This document shows, piece after piece, positions 9,935-18,961 of a DNA stretch of 64,000 nt. The stretch comes from Paenibacillus sp. MAHUQ-63 (lineage in GTDB: Bacteria; Bacillota; Bacilli; Paenibacillales; NBRC-103111). The DNA lies in the NCBI RefSeq assembly GCF_028765165.1, contig NZ_JARADB010000003.1, positions 248,001 through 312,000 on the forward strand, written 5' to 3'. Position numbers and translations under genes: made by a program. How positions within the stretch are numbered: the first letter of the stretch is position 1; each line of letters begins with the position of its first letter. Below the pieces are notes generated by a model. That model worked only from the letters and a program-made list of their open reading frames with translations, had not been told where the DNA came from and searched no databases.

Positions 9935-10834
9935 TTAAAATTCGTTGTGCAAGCCGAACGTATACGTTCTCGTGCCTTTCACGCCGGGCTGCACCGCGAA
10001 GATGCCGCCTGCATGAGGCTGCTCCCCCGCCAGATGGTCTTGAACGTCCTTGCGTGCTGTCGTGATATACAGCGTATCCAGAGCCTCTCCCCCGAATATA
10101 CAGGAAGACGCCTTCGCCGCCGGTACCCGAATGCTGTCCAGCTTCTCCCCGGTACGCGGGTTCCACCTCGATACCTGCCAGCCGTCCCAATGCGCGATCC
10201 ACAGCATCCCTTCCGCATCGATCGTCATCCCGTCCGGAAACCCTTCCTCACCGGCATCAGCAAAGTCAATCAACGTTCTCGGGCCGGAGATTTCACCGCG
10301 CTCCAGATCGAATTGGAAAGCGAGCACCAGCTTTTTCATGGAATCCACGTAGTACATTTCTTTCCCGTCAAGGCTCCAGGCGATTCCGTTGGATACGCCG
10401 ACGCCTTCGTGAACCTTGCGGAAGCTGCGGTCCACGTCCAGCACATAGAGGGAACCCTTGGCTTCTTTCTCGACGATTTCCATCGTTCCGGCCCAGAACC
10501 GACCTCGCGCATCACATTTCCCGTCGTTGAACCGGTTCTCCGGCAAATGCGATTCCGGGTCGACGATCGGCGTGAGCCGGCGTTGTTCCATGCTGTAGGA
10601 CTGAAAGCCGGATTGCGTGGCTAGAATCACCTCACCCTGTCCGGCGCAAACAACCGCACCGACGTATTCACCGACGGGAAATTCTTCGTTGCTGCCTGTT
10701 GCCGGATCGAATTTGCAAAACCTTTTACCTATAATATCCACCCAGTAAAGCGCTTTCTCCAATTCATTCCAGCAAGGCCCTTCGCCTAATTCAGCTCTGG
10801 CATCGAGAACCAGCCGCACATGAGGTGAACTCAT
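9935..10834 (-). CDS. SMP-30/gluconolactonase/LRE family protein
   Basis: 299-aa six-bladed beta-propeller lactonase. Metal and catalytic residues of the family are visible: Glu in LGEGPCW, Asn in NDGKCDARGRFW, Asn in SNGIAWS and Asp in DGMTIDAEGMLWIAHWDG. It should hydrolyse sugar lactones to aldonic acids in the cytoplasm. ATG at 10834 is chosen because AAGGAG lies 9 nt upstream; the in-frame TTG and ATG just upstream are too close to it. It sits between the PL8 lyase gene and the UlaG-like gene on the same strand, though a terminator separates it from the lyase. Confidence 0.88.
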   Translation of the reverse strand: MSSPHVRLVLDARAELGEGPCWNELEKALYWVDIIGKRFCKFDPATGSNEEFPVGEYVGAVVCAGQGEVILATQSGFQSYSMEQRRLTPIVDPESHLPENRFNDGKCDARGRFWAGTMEIVEKEAKGSLYVLDVDRSFRKVHEGVGVSNGIAWSLDGKEMYYVDSMKKLVLAFQFDLERGEISGPRTLIDFADAGEEGFPDGMTIDAEGMLWIAHWDGWQVSRWNPRTGEKLDSIRVPAAKASSCIFGGEALDTLYITTARKDVQDHLAGEQPHAGGIFAVQPGVKGTRTYTFGLHNEF

Positions 10835-10905
10835 TCGCATCAACTCCTTACGAATATTGTAAACCGTCCTCTGGAGAAATGGAAGAAGAAGGAACGCCTG
10901 CCCAT

Positions 10906-10958
10906 GAAAAAAAGAAAGGGCTTCCCCCGCCCTGCAAGTGCAGGAAGGAAAGCCCTTT
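10906..10958 (-). terminator. Rho-independent terminator after the PL8 lyase gene
   Basis: Minus strand: AAAGGGCTTTCC and GGAAGCCCTTT arms around a loop that itself contains CCTGCACTTGCAGG, followed by CTTTTTTT. It begins a few bases after the lyase stop codon and may partly insulate the downstream lactonase genes. Confidence 0.85.
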
Positions 10959-10965
10959 ACTTATT

Positions 10966-13900
10966 TTATGATTTCAGAAATGAAATAGCTTCCTTAAAGT
11001 GCTCCGCGAATTTGGCATCAATTTTCTTACCGGATTGAGCGCTGACGAAGTGCTCAAGGGCATTCATCGCCTCTTGGACGTGTCCGTCCTGAGATTGCTT
11101 CTGCAGAGCTTCAATTTTTGCGAGCAAGCTGCGATAGATGCCTTCGTTCTCGATCCATCCTCGACTGTAGGCGTACTGCACCGCTTCATCCAAATGAGCG
11201 TCATCCATGCGTACTTGCAGCGCAAATGTCTGAATGCTCTCGTTCCCGGCAGCATCCGCCGCCTTCACCTGAACCACATGGTCACCGATGCGGAGCGCAA
11301 GCGGTTCGTACGTATAAGGTTGGCTGACAGGGACTCCATCCAGCTCCACCTGAACGCTGGCGATGCCGCTGACTCCGTCCGTGACGTCGAAGTTCAGCGA
11401 TCCGCCATCCGTCCAATAGACATCCATCGTAACGGTCGGAACGACCGCCGGCGCCGAGGCGTCGATCTTGATCTCCGCTGTCTTGATTTCCTCTTGATTG
11501 CCAGCTTGATCTACGCTGTAGTAGCGCAGCACATGAACGCCATCTCCGGCAATCGTGACGGAACTGCCTTCGGTGAACGGCGCATCGTTCAAGCTGTAAA
11601 GCGTTTGCTGTACGCCGGATCCGGAGTCGCTGGCCGTCAGCGTAACGGTTTGCGCCGTGCGCTGCCAACCGGATGGAGCGTCTGCGGTCGTCACCGGCGC
11701 TGCGCCGTCCTTCGCGAAGGTGATGACATGCGTCTTGCCGTAAGAGCCTGACACTTGAACGTTAAGCTTTAACGCCGGCGATGTTTGATTGATCGTGATG
11801 GAATCGTCTGCGCGCAAGAGCGTCAAGCCCCGCTTGTTGAGCTCGAGGGAAATCGCGCTTTGGACTTGCGTCGGATCGGACACCGCGATCGTCAGCTCCG
11901 TTGCGGATTCCTTCACCATGACGGAGGCCGGGCTGTGGGCGGTCAGTTCTCCGACGGAACCGGCATTCCAGAAATTGGCCGCCGTTATGCCAAGCTGCTT
12001 CTCTAGAACGGCGTGCACATCCGCCGTATTGCTCAAAATTTCTACGTTCGGCGAAGCGCTGTACGCTGCAGTGGCGGCAGCATCTTTATGCGGCAGCATC
12101 ACATACGCATATGAAGCATTGGAAGGAGCTTGACCGTGTTCAAAGGCAAGGCTCAAATAATTGCGCGTTACCGGCGTATCCGATTGGCCGCTGTTAATTT
12201 GTTTCCAGCTGCCCGTTCTTGCTTCGCGCAAACCGGACAAGCTCGGCGAATCCGGGAAATAATAGCCGATATCAGCGCCCGGCAGGTTGCCTTCCAAGTG
12301 CGCCCAGTTGACATGATTCAGCGTGTCCGACCAGCCCGGCGCGTTTGGCAGTTTGGTGCCGTTAACCGTCAGCGCATTATCACCGGCATCGTTCAGCTTC
12401 CGGTTATCGATGACCGTCTCCACAGGCGCAGCGCCCCCCGCTTCTTTCGAGATGCCCGCACCCAGCGCGACGATTTCATCGTCGAACATGAACCACGATT
12501 TTTTGCCCTGGAGACTGCTTCCCGTCACTTTACTCAGGGAGAAGTCCATGCCCGCCGCACCGTAAAGCCCGTCCAGCGAGGAGCCGCCGACCCAATTTTT
12601 CGTATTCATGTACGAAGTCCACTCACCCGGCGTCACGCCCTTGCCGGACCCGTCCGTCGTTGTCCCCGGGAGCCGGAACGAATCCACGGTCGGCCAGAAA
12701 TCGCTCCGGTACTGATTAAGATCCTGATCGTAGAGGAACGTCATCCCGATGCCGGTGTACCAGCCTTTGAGGTTCTCGTTGTTGCCCTTCTCAAAGGCGG
12801 AAATCCGGTTGGAGAACATGCTGAGTCCGAAGCCGTAGCCATCGCGCAGGTGAACGACCCGGTCCATGCCTGCAAACACTTGATTCCGCTGCAGCTCCCC
12901 ACGGCGTTCAACCGAGGCGTCGCTCATCAGCTGTTTCACCAGCGTCAATTCATAGATTGGCAGTCCTTCCACATAGTTGGCATACGTGGTATCGGTCAAG
13001 ATCCACTCTTTCGCCATTCGCTTGATAGCCAAGGCGACATCCGCAGGGGCTCCTTCGGCCAGACGCAGCAGCGTCGTAATCGTGCTTCTGGCGCTGCCCG
13101 ACGCTTGCCGGGAAATGCCCCGTCCGTTCACCATATCCATATACAGCCCTTTGTAGATGACCGGCTCGAACGTATCGGATACCCAATTGTACACATTCAG
13201 CACATTGGGATCGGTTACCGGCCACGGAGAGCCGCCCAGCACGTAGGTCATGTCAGCCGCACGGCTTAACCACACCGCACCATAGCCCGCCGTATATGCG
13301 ATATTCGCGTGCTGCACCAGGGAGCCGTCGGTGTACACGCCATCGCCCTGCGTCGTATACACGAATTCCGGACCAATCGGATCGCGTCCCTGCATAATCT
13401 TGGCGCTGTTATTGCCTATAATTCCCCGCATCGTCACGACCAAAGCCTTATCCAGCAGATTGGCGCCTGTCTCCACGACATTGTTGAGCGTGCGCTTCTT
13501 CGGATCCGGCACGAAACGGTCGATCGCTTTCATATGCTTCGCAATCTGCGTAGGCGTCAAATGCTCGTACATCAGCACCAGGATATCATTCATAATTTGC
13601 GGTGCGCCGATCTCCCAATCCCACCAGTTGCCGTACTCGGTTTTCGTTTCGTTGTAACGGTTCGCGTTCATCCAATCGAGCGTACTCAGGATGTCGCTCT
13701 TCAGCGCTTCGTTATGATATAGGCTTGAGCCTTGCAGCGTATAAGCAAGCGCCATCGTCCTCAGCCTGCCGTACGCCGTCGACACTTGCGCCGAGTCCGT
13801 CGTGCTGGTTAGGTCGCTCCACACGTACGTCCGGTTTGCCTCTTTATTCAGCGTATCCCAGAAGCCTGTCGCCTCGCTGTTCGTCACACTGCCCGCCATC

Positions 13901-14877
13901 TTCGCCAAATTGGCGGCGATATCCGGATCGGCGGGATCATATTCGGTGCCGCCCGTCAATTTGGTCAACCATTTGGCCCGCATCTGCGCATAAGCGGCGA
14001 ACAGCTCCGGAGACTCCACGCTGACGATGCTGCTGGCCTGGATTGTGCCGTCCGGCGTCGCAACCGTGATCGTCGCGGAGCCGAGCCCGACACCCGTTAC
14101 GCTGCCGCTAGCGTCCACGGTGGCCACGCTCGGGTTCGACGAGCTCCAGACAACCGTCTTGTCCGGCGCGCTCGCCGGGACGACAGCCGGGCTGAGCGTC
14201 ACGGAGGACCCCTGCGCCATGGAGAATGCCGTTTGGTCCAGTGTAATTCCTGTTATCCCGTTATATTCCTCCAAACTCATATCATCAAACCATACTTTTC
14301 CTTTGCCAGTTTCGAGGAAGGGCTCGACTACCAGCTTCGTTACATTGCTCGGAATCGTCATGAACACCTGCTGCATGGTCCAGTCTTTGGTCCCAAGCAG
14401 CTTGGCGGATGCCGGACCGTCACCTACTTTGCTCGTGTTGTAATACTGCGTTCGGAAATACGCACCGGTTCCCGTAACGTTCTCGGTTTTCACCCACACC
14501 TTCAGTCTGTAAGACTTGCCTGGCGTAACCGTGAGGACGCTCTGGTTGACAGAGACCCTGCTTGTTGCGAAAGCGTCAAACAAAATCGATTTGCTCCCTT
14601 CATGATAAATGGTTGAGTCCAAGGACACCCGCACCGTTTGATTCGGCGCGTTCCCGCTCCCCGTCGGAATCCATAAGCCCCACCCGACCGGTGCGGGAGT
14701 CGTGACACCGTTCCAGTTCGCGTCCAGCGTCGTTGTCGTTTGTTCAAAACTTCCATTGTTCAGGAGATTCACGGCAGCTGCCTGCGCTTTCGGATAAGCG
14801 CTTTCATAAAAAGGTACGAAGGAAACCAACAGACTCGAAACGATGCTGAGAGATAACAGCTTGCTCATTCTTGGCAT
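10966..14877 (-). CDS. Secreted polysaccharide lyase family 8 protein (hyaluronate/chondroitin/xanthan lyase type), multidomain
   Basis: 1303-aa secreted enzyme that cleaves uronic-acid polysaccharides by beta-elimination. Order: signal peptide (~1-35), carbohydrate-binding module-like domain (~37-205, NLLNNGSFEQ start), BIG2 Ig-like domain (~210-288), PL8 alpha/alpha-toroid (~295-640), PL8 beta-sandwich domains (~660-1010), Ig-like domains with SDSGSG and DQAGNQ motifs (~1055-1230), and a C-terminal FIMAH domain (~1232-1303). Catalytic residues of PL8 are in place: Asn417 (NWWDWEIG), His523 and Tyr532 (QHANIAYTAGYG), Arg586/Arg590 (NGRGISR). ATG at 14877 has GAGGTG 9 nt upstream, better than the GTG at 14889. 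Substrate (hyaluronan, chondroitin, xanthan) cannot be told from sequence alone. Confidence 0.93.
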   Translation of the reverse strand: MPRMSKLLSLSIVSSLLVSFVPFYESAYPKAQAAAVNLLNNGSFEQTTTTLDANWNGVTTPAPVGWGLWIPTGSGNAPNQTVRVSLDSTIYHEGSKSILFDAFATSRVSVNQSVLTVTPGKSYRLKVWVKTENVTGTGAYFRTQYYNTSKVGDGPASAKLLGTKDWTMQQVFMTIPSNVTKLVVEPFLETGKGKVWFDDMSLEEYNGITGITLDQTAFSMAQGSSVTLSPAVVPASAPDKTVVWSSSNPSVATVDASGSVTGVGLGSATITVATPDGTIQASSIVSVESPELFAAYAQMRAKWLTKLTGGTEYDPADPDIAANLAKMAGSVTNSEATGFWDTLNKEANRTYVWSDLTSTTDSAQVSTAYGRLRTMALAYTLQGSSLYHNEALKSDILSTLDWMNANRYNETKTEYGNWWDWEIGAPQIMNDILVLMYEHLTPTQIAKHMKAIDRFVPDPKKRTLNNVVETGANLLDKALVVTMRGIIGNNSAKIMQGRDPIGPEFVYTTQGDGVYTDGSLVQHANIAYTAGYGAVWLSRAADMTYVLGGSPWPVTDPNVLNVYNWVSDTFEPVIYKGLYMDMVNGRGISRQASGSARSTITTLLRLAEGAPADVALAIKRMAKEWILTDTTYANYVEGLPIYELTLVKQLMSDASVERRGELQRNQVFAGMDRVVHLRDGYGFGLSMFSNRISAFEKGNNENLKGWYTGIGMTFLYDQDLNQYRSDFWPTVDSFRLPGTTTDGSGKGVTPGEWTSYMNTKNWVGGSSLDGLYGAAGMDFSLSKVTGSSLQGKKSWFMFDDEIVALGAGISKEAGGAAPVETVIDNRKLNDAGDNALTVNGTKLPNAPGWSDTLNHVNWAHLEGNLPGADIGYYFPDSPSLSGLREARTGSWKQINSGQSDTPVTRNYLSLAFEHGQAPSNASYAYVMLPHKDAAATAAYSASPNVEILSNTADVHAVLEKQLGITAANFWNAGSVGELTAHSPASVMVKESATELTIAVSDPTQVQSAISLELNKRGLTLLRADDSITINQTSPALKLNVQVSGSYGKTHVITFAKDGAAPVTTADAPSGWQRTAQTVTLTASDSGSGVQQTLYSLNDAPFTEGSSVTIAGDGVHVLRYYSVDQAGNQEEIKTAEIKIDASAPAVVPTVTMDVYWTDGGSLNFDVTDGVSGIASVQVELDGVPVSQPYTYEPLALRIGDHVVQVKAADAAGNESIQTFALQVRMDDAHLDEAVQYAYSRGWIENEGIYRSLLAKIEALQKQSQDGHVQEAMNALEHFVSAQSGKKIDAKFAEHFKEAISFLKS

Positions 14878-14951
14878 ACGTACACTCACCTCGTCGATAT
14901 ATTTTCAAGAGTTGACAACCGTTTACGGTGATTAGCCGCTAAGAGGGGCCG

Positions 14952-16211
14952 TCAGTTGGATGGCCCGCAATGATACAAGAGCAAGTCCCGCAGTACCGGC
15001 TCTCCGTCGCTTTCCGTAATTTGAACCTGGACGCCGCTGACATAGACGGCCGGGATGGGAATGATGGCTTTATGCCCGATATGCCGTCCTTCATACACGG
15101 TCACAGGCTTGCCGGTCTTTTTCGTCATGATCGTAATCGTGAACCTTCTCACTTTCTCGCCATCCGCCAAATCTTCTTGAAGAACCACATGATCGAGCAA
15201 ATGAGGCTCTTCTGGCTCATAGATCCACGTATTGTCCATTCGGCTGCACGGCGCCAGCGTACCGACAGGACGATCGAATCGCCGGCGGATCTCCGCCCCG
15301 AATTCCAATACCCGCTGCGTGTCCTTAACCGGCAGTCTTCCGTTCCGATCCGGTCCGATATTGAGCAGCAGATTCGCACCGCGTCCTACGGAATGGTAGT
15401 ACAACCCCATCAGCTCTTCAACGCTTTTCACCAAATGCTCGTCGGCATCGCTGTAGAACCAGTTGGCCCGCAGCTGCACATCACACTCGGCCGGCAGCCA
15501 CAGCTGTTCGTTCAAGCTTTCTTTGTGCTCACTCAGAATCGAGAATTCCGTGGAATCGACGACGTTCCAGCACGGAATCGGCGCAATGCCGTCCTCATTG
15601 CCGACCCACCGGAAATCCGGGTCTCCCATATTGAAAATCAATACATTCGGCTGCATACGGCGAATTTCACCGATGATGCGCGGCCAGTCGTATTCATGAC
15701 CTTCGGAGCCGCAGCCGTCGAACCAGAGAATATCGATTTCGCCATAGCCCGTTAACAGCTCTGTAATCTGGTTCACGAAATAGTCGTCATACGCCTTCGC
15801 ATCCTGCGTATAGAAATTCGCCGAACCGTCGAAAGGCGAATAATATAAGCCGGGCTTCACATCGTACTTGCGGCAGGCATCCACGAATTGCCGCACGACA
15901 TCGCCCTGCCCGTCCTCCCACGGCGTCCCCGCCACCGAAAATTCGGAATACTTCGTCGGCCAATTCGAGAAGCCGTCATGATGCTTGGCGGTCAGCACCG
16001 CATAGTTCATCCCCGCCTCCTTGGCGGTCCGAATCCACTGCTCGCAATCCAGACCGTTCGGCTGGAAAGCGGAGAGCGACATCGGCCTTTCGTCGAAATC
16101 GACATACCCTTCATAGAAGGTTCGCAGTCCGAAATGCACAAATAGCCCGAATTCCCAATCTTGATACGCAAGCTGTTTGGTCGTGGGAACGGGCTTTGAA
16201 GAAGTCTGCAT
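14952..16211 (-). CDS. Alpha-L-fucosidase, glycoside hydrolase family 29
   Basis: 419-aa enzyme of the GH29 fold, with no signal peptide, so it acts on imported sugars. Family landmarks: FGLFVHFGLR near the N-terminus, AKHHDGFSNW (77-84) in the active site, and ILWFDG with the nucleophile Asp165; LLLNIGPDRNGRLP closes the barrel. GH29 releases terminal L-fucose from oligosaccharides. Start 16211 is preceded by GGAAGG. It lies between the solute-binding protein gene and the PL8 lyase gene, all on one strand, suggesting that the imported glycan fragment is fucosylated or that the family member acts on a related deoxy sugar. Confidence 0.92.
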   Translation of the reverse strand: MQTSSKPVPTTKQLAYQDWEFGLFVHFGLRTFYEGYVDFDERPMSLSAFQPNGLDCEQWIRTAKEAGMNYAVLTAKHHDGFSNWPTKYSEFSVAGTPWEDGQGDVVRQFVDACRKYDVKPGLYYSPFDGSANFYTQDAKAYDDYFVNQITELLTGYGEIDILWFDGCGSEGHEYDWPRIIGEIRRMQPNVLIFNMGDPDFRWVGNEDGIAPIPCWNVVDSTEFSILSEHKESLNEQLWLPAECDVQLRANWFYSDADEHLVKSVEELMGLYYHSVGRGANLLLNIGPDRNGRLPVKDTQRVLEFGAEIRRRFDRPVGTLAPCSRMDNTWIYEPEEPHLLDHVVLQEDLADGEKVRRFTITIMTKKTGKPVTVYEGRHIGHKAIIPIPAVYVSGVQVQITESDGEPVLRDLLLYHCGPSN

Positions 16212-16356
16212 GTCATCCTTCCTTTCTATTCAACTTGCTTTCTTAGCATAATAGAGAGCGTTCATCGCAGGCAATCATCATTTCTTGCATGGCGACAACG
16301 TATCCAGAGATAGCCCATTCATAAAAAAAGCCGACGAAGCAAGAAAAAGCTATGGC

Positions 16357-16396
16357 GTACATAGCCCGATTCACCAAGGTTGTGCGGGCTATGTAC
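16357..16396 (-). terminator. 12-bp perfect inverted repeat after the solute-binding protein gene
   Basis: GTACATAGCCCG and its exact complement CGGGCTATGTAC are separated by 16 nt, 12 nt beyond the stop at 16408. A CTTTTTC run follows ten bases later on the minus strand, so it could be a weak terminator or an mRNA-stabilising hairpin that sets transporter levels above downstream genes. Confidence 0.6.
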
Positions 16397-16407
16397 ACGG
16401 GCCGGTC

Positions 16408-17943
16408 TTATTTCTTCATTTTTTGCTGATACGCTTCGTTGGTCTCTTTGACATGCTGCTGGAAGCTAGGGTCGTCCTTGAACGATTTGACGAATTTATC
16501 CCAATCGTCCAATGAATTTTTGCCGATGATGACGTTCACAAGCATGTCGTTCAGCTTCTTATCCCAATCCGCGCCTTTCTCTTGGAACGGCGCCGTCTTC
16601 GACAGTCCATAGGTCGGATCCGGAATCGAGGAGATGGCATCGACGACCTTTTTATTCGCCTCATAGATGTCGCTTGGAATGCCGGACATTTTCGCCCGCA
16701 AATATTTATCGAAGTACCCCGTTACCCATTGACCGGTCGTATCGCCTGAATATCCTTTTTTCTTGCCTTCTTCGGTTTGCTCGACGAAGCCGTCGGACTT
16801 CACTTTGTAGTCAACGTCTTGAGTGCCGTAGACGGCCAGATTATACCCCTCAACCGATGCCGTATAGTCATAAAGCTCAAGTATTTTTTTCAGCTTGGCT
16901 TCGTCCACCGATTTTTTATTGATCAGGAACTGTCCGTAGAAGCCGCTCGCCTGCTCATAATAGGCTTTGCCGTCAGGCGCCTTCGGAAGCTCTACGGCAA
17001 TCAGGTTCGCCTTCGGATTCGCCTTCTGCAGCTCCACGTTATATTTATACGCATCGACGACGTTCGCGATGGCCAGACCCGCTTTCCCGGCGACGAGCAT
17101 ATCCTTGAACTGCGCCGTTTTCAGTACGGGGAAGTCGGGCATGATGCCGCCGGTCTTGAATGCTTTATTCCAGTACACAAGCGCATCCTTGGCTTGCGGT
17201 GTCCACCAATACGGGATCAGCGAGCCGTTCTCTTCCTTCCACTTGGTGCCCGCACCGAACATGGACAGCAAGTAGCTTGCCGGGCCCGGCGAGCCTGCCA
17301 GTACGGCGCCGTACGTATCCGCTTTGCCGTTGCCGTCGGGATCTTTCTTCGCGAAGGCTTCGAGCACGGCGGCCAGCTCATCCATCGTCTTTGGCGGCTG
17401 CATGCCCAGGGTATCGAGCCAATCTTTCCGAATCAGCACAGCCTCATGGCCGTCAAGCGGTCTGACACGCGGAACCGAATACAGCTTGCCTTTGACGGAT
17501 GCGTTTTTGTACACGTTTTCAGGATACTTGGCCAAGTTCGGGTAATTTTTGATATAAGGCGTCAGATCCCAGAATGCCCCCTGATCGATCGCGTTCAGGA
17601 ACGCCGGCGTATAGTTGAAATCTTCGACGAATAGCGCATCGGGCAAATCGCGGGAGGCAAGAAGGGCGTTCAATTTCTCCGTAATTTGCGCCGAAGGGAT
17701 CCAGTTAATTTTCAGATTGATATTGAATTTCTCATTCAGTTTCTTGACTGCTTCCAGCTCGCCCGTCGGAGCGGCGGAGAAGGCCAGCGTCGTTATCGAA
17801 ATATCCGTCGGAGCGGCAGGCTTGCCGCCGCCTGAGTTCGCGGCTTGCGGCGTCCCCGTTGACGCATTGCCGCAAGCGGCCAAAGCTGTTGACAGCGCTG
17901 CGGCCGTCATGATGACTGTCCATTTTTTAACCATTGTTTGCAT
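16408..17943 (-). CDS. Carbohydrate ABC importer solute-binding lipoprotein (LplA/YtcQ type)
   Basis: 511-aa extracellular lipoprotein that binds oligosaccharides. Lipobox LAAC (Cys24) follows a signal peptide, then a Gly/Pro/Ala linker and the family 1 solute-binding fold (for example PDALFVEDFNYTPAFLNAIDQGAFWDLTPYI). GGGAGG is 7 nt before the ATG at 17943. It follows the YtcP-like permease gene by ~120 bp. As in most importers of this class in Paenibacillus no dedicated ATPase is present, so a shared MsmX-like ATPase elsewhere is expected. The neighbouring GH29 and PL8 genes suggest fragments of a uronic-acid glycan as ligand. Confidence 0.92.
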   Translation of the reverse strand: MQTMVKKWTVIMTAAALSTALAACGNASTGTPQAANSGGGKPAAPTDISITTLAFSAAPTGELEAVKKLNEKFNINLKINWIPSAQITEKLNALLASRDLPDALFVEDFNYTPAFLNAIDQGAFWDLTPYIKNYPNLAKYPENVYKNASVKGKLYSVPRVRPLDGHEAVLIRKDWLDTLGMQPPKTMDELAAVLEAFAKKDPDGNGKADTYGAVLAGSPGPASYLLSMFGAGTKWKEENGSLIPYWWTPQAKDALVYWNKAFKTGGIMPDFPVLKTAQFKDMLVAGKAGLAIANVVDAYKYNVELQKANPKANLIAVELPKAPDGKAYYEQASGFYGQFLINKKSVDEAKLKKILELYDYTASVEGYNLAVYGTQDVDYKVKSDGFVEQTEEGKKKGYSGDTTGQWVTGYFDKYLRAKMSGIPSDIYEANKKVVDAISSIPDPTYGLSKTAPFQEKGADWDKKLNDMLVNVIIGKNSLDDWDKFVKSFKDDPSFQQHVKETNEAYQQKMKK

Positions 17944-18081
17944 AGAATGACCTCCCGTTAATCATCTAATCCTATCATGACTGTCTGTGCAGGAAAACTC
18001 TGTGTTCAGCAGAACGTGGAAACGCGCATCCCCCCTTTCAATCGTTCGTTAGACGTTAGCGGCAGCGGTCCGCTTATGAAT

Positions 18082-18960
18082 CTAGCCTTTGACGGAGCCG
18101 ACCATCATGCCTTTGACGAAATATTTTTGAAGGAATGGATACACGATGACAATCGGCAGCGACGATACGACGACAGCGGCCATTTTGATCACTTGCGGCG
18201 GCACGGTGCGTTCGCTTTCGATCATGGCGGCCACAGACGGATCGCCCATCTGCGAAGCGGAGATCAGCATCATTTGGAGCAGCACCTGCAGCGGCCGGAG
18301 CGCATCGCGGTTAATGTAGAGCACTCCGCTGAAATACGTGTTCCAATACCCGACAGCATAAAATAAACCGAATGCCGCAAGCGCGGAAACCGAGATCGGC
18401 AGCATGATGCGGACGAATACGCCGAAGTCGGAGCAACCGTCGATTTTGGCGGCTTCCTCCAATTCGTCCGGAATGTCTTGATAGAAATTTTTCATCAGAA
18501 AGACATACCATGCACTCGTTAACGCGGGCAGAATGAGCGCCCACACCGAATCCATCAACCCAAGACGGTCTACGAGCAAATAATTCGGGATCATCCCCGG
18601 ATTAAAGAGCATGGTCATCAGGATGGCGACGAGGAAAAACTTCTTCCCCTTCAACCGTTTTCTGGACAGCACATAAGCTAGCGCGCTAGTCACGATCAGG
18701 CTTAATACGGTCCCGGCCACTGCCAAAAAACCGCTGATCCCCATCGCCTTCATAAAGGCATTGGTCGAGAAAATGAATTCATAAGCAGATAAGCTCCACG
18801 TTTCAGGAATCAAAACAAGCGGTTTCGCCAAGTATTCGGACGGGTCCGTAAACGAGATGATGACGACGTACAGGAACGGCAGCAGGGTGGCAAGTCCGAT
18901 CAATGCTAACAAGGCATAGTTAAGCACATTAAACACGGAAGATCCTAAGCTTTTATGCAT
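18082..18960 (-). CDS. Carbohydrate ABC importer permease (YtcP/LplC type)
   Basis: 292-aa inner-membrane permease with six helices and the EAA motif of the MalG class (DELEEAAKIDGCSDFGVFVRIMLPIS). I start at ATG 18960 (MHKSLGSSVFNVLNYAL): GAGGGG lies upstream and only one base separates this ATG from the stop of the partner permease, whereas an earlier frame start would add 19 residues inside that gene. The C-terminus FVKGMMVGSVKG is typical of the family. Works with the LplB-type permease and the lipoprotein as one importer. Confidence 0.92.
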   Translation of the reverse strand: MHKSLGSSVFNVLNYALLALIGLATLLPFLYVVIISFTDPSEYLAKPLVLIPETWSLSAYEFIFSTNAFMKAMGISGFLAVAGTVLSLIVTSALAYVLSRKRLKGKKFFLVAILMTMLFNPGMIPNYLLVDRLGLMDSVWALILPALTSAWYVFLMKNFYQDIPDELEEAAKIDGCSDFGVFVRIMLPISVSALAAFGLFYAVGYWNTYFSGVLYINRDALRPLQVLLQMMLISASQMGDPSVAAMIESERTVPPQVIKMAAVVVSSLPIVIVYPFLQKYFVKGMMVGSVKG

Positions 18961-18961
18961 A

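Noticed and set aside
12130..13269. 379-codon plus-strand frame inside the PL8 lyase gene
   Set aside because: Fully antisense to conserved catalytic-domain sequence.
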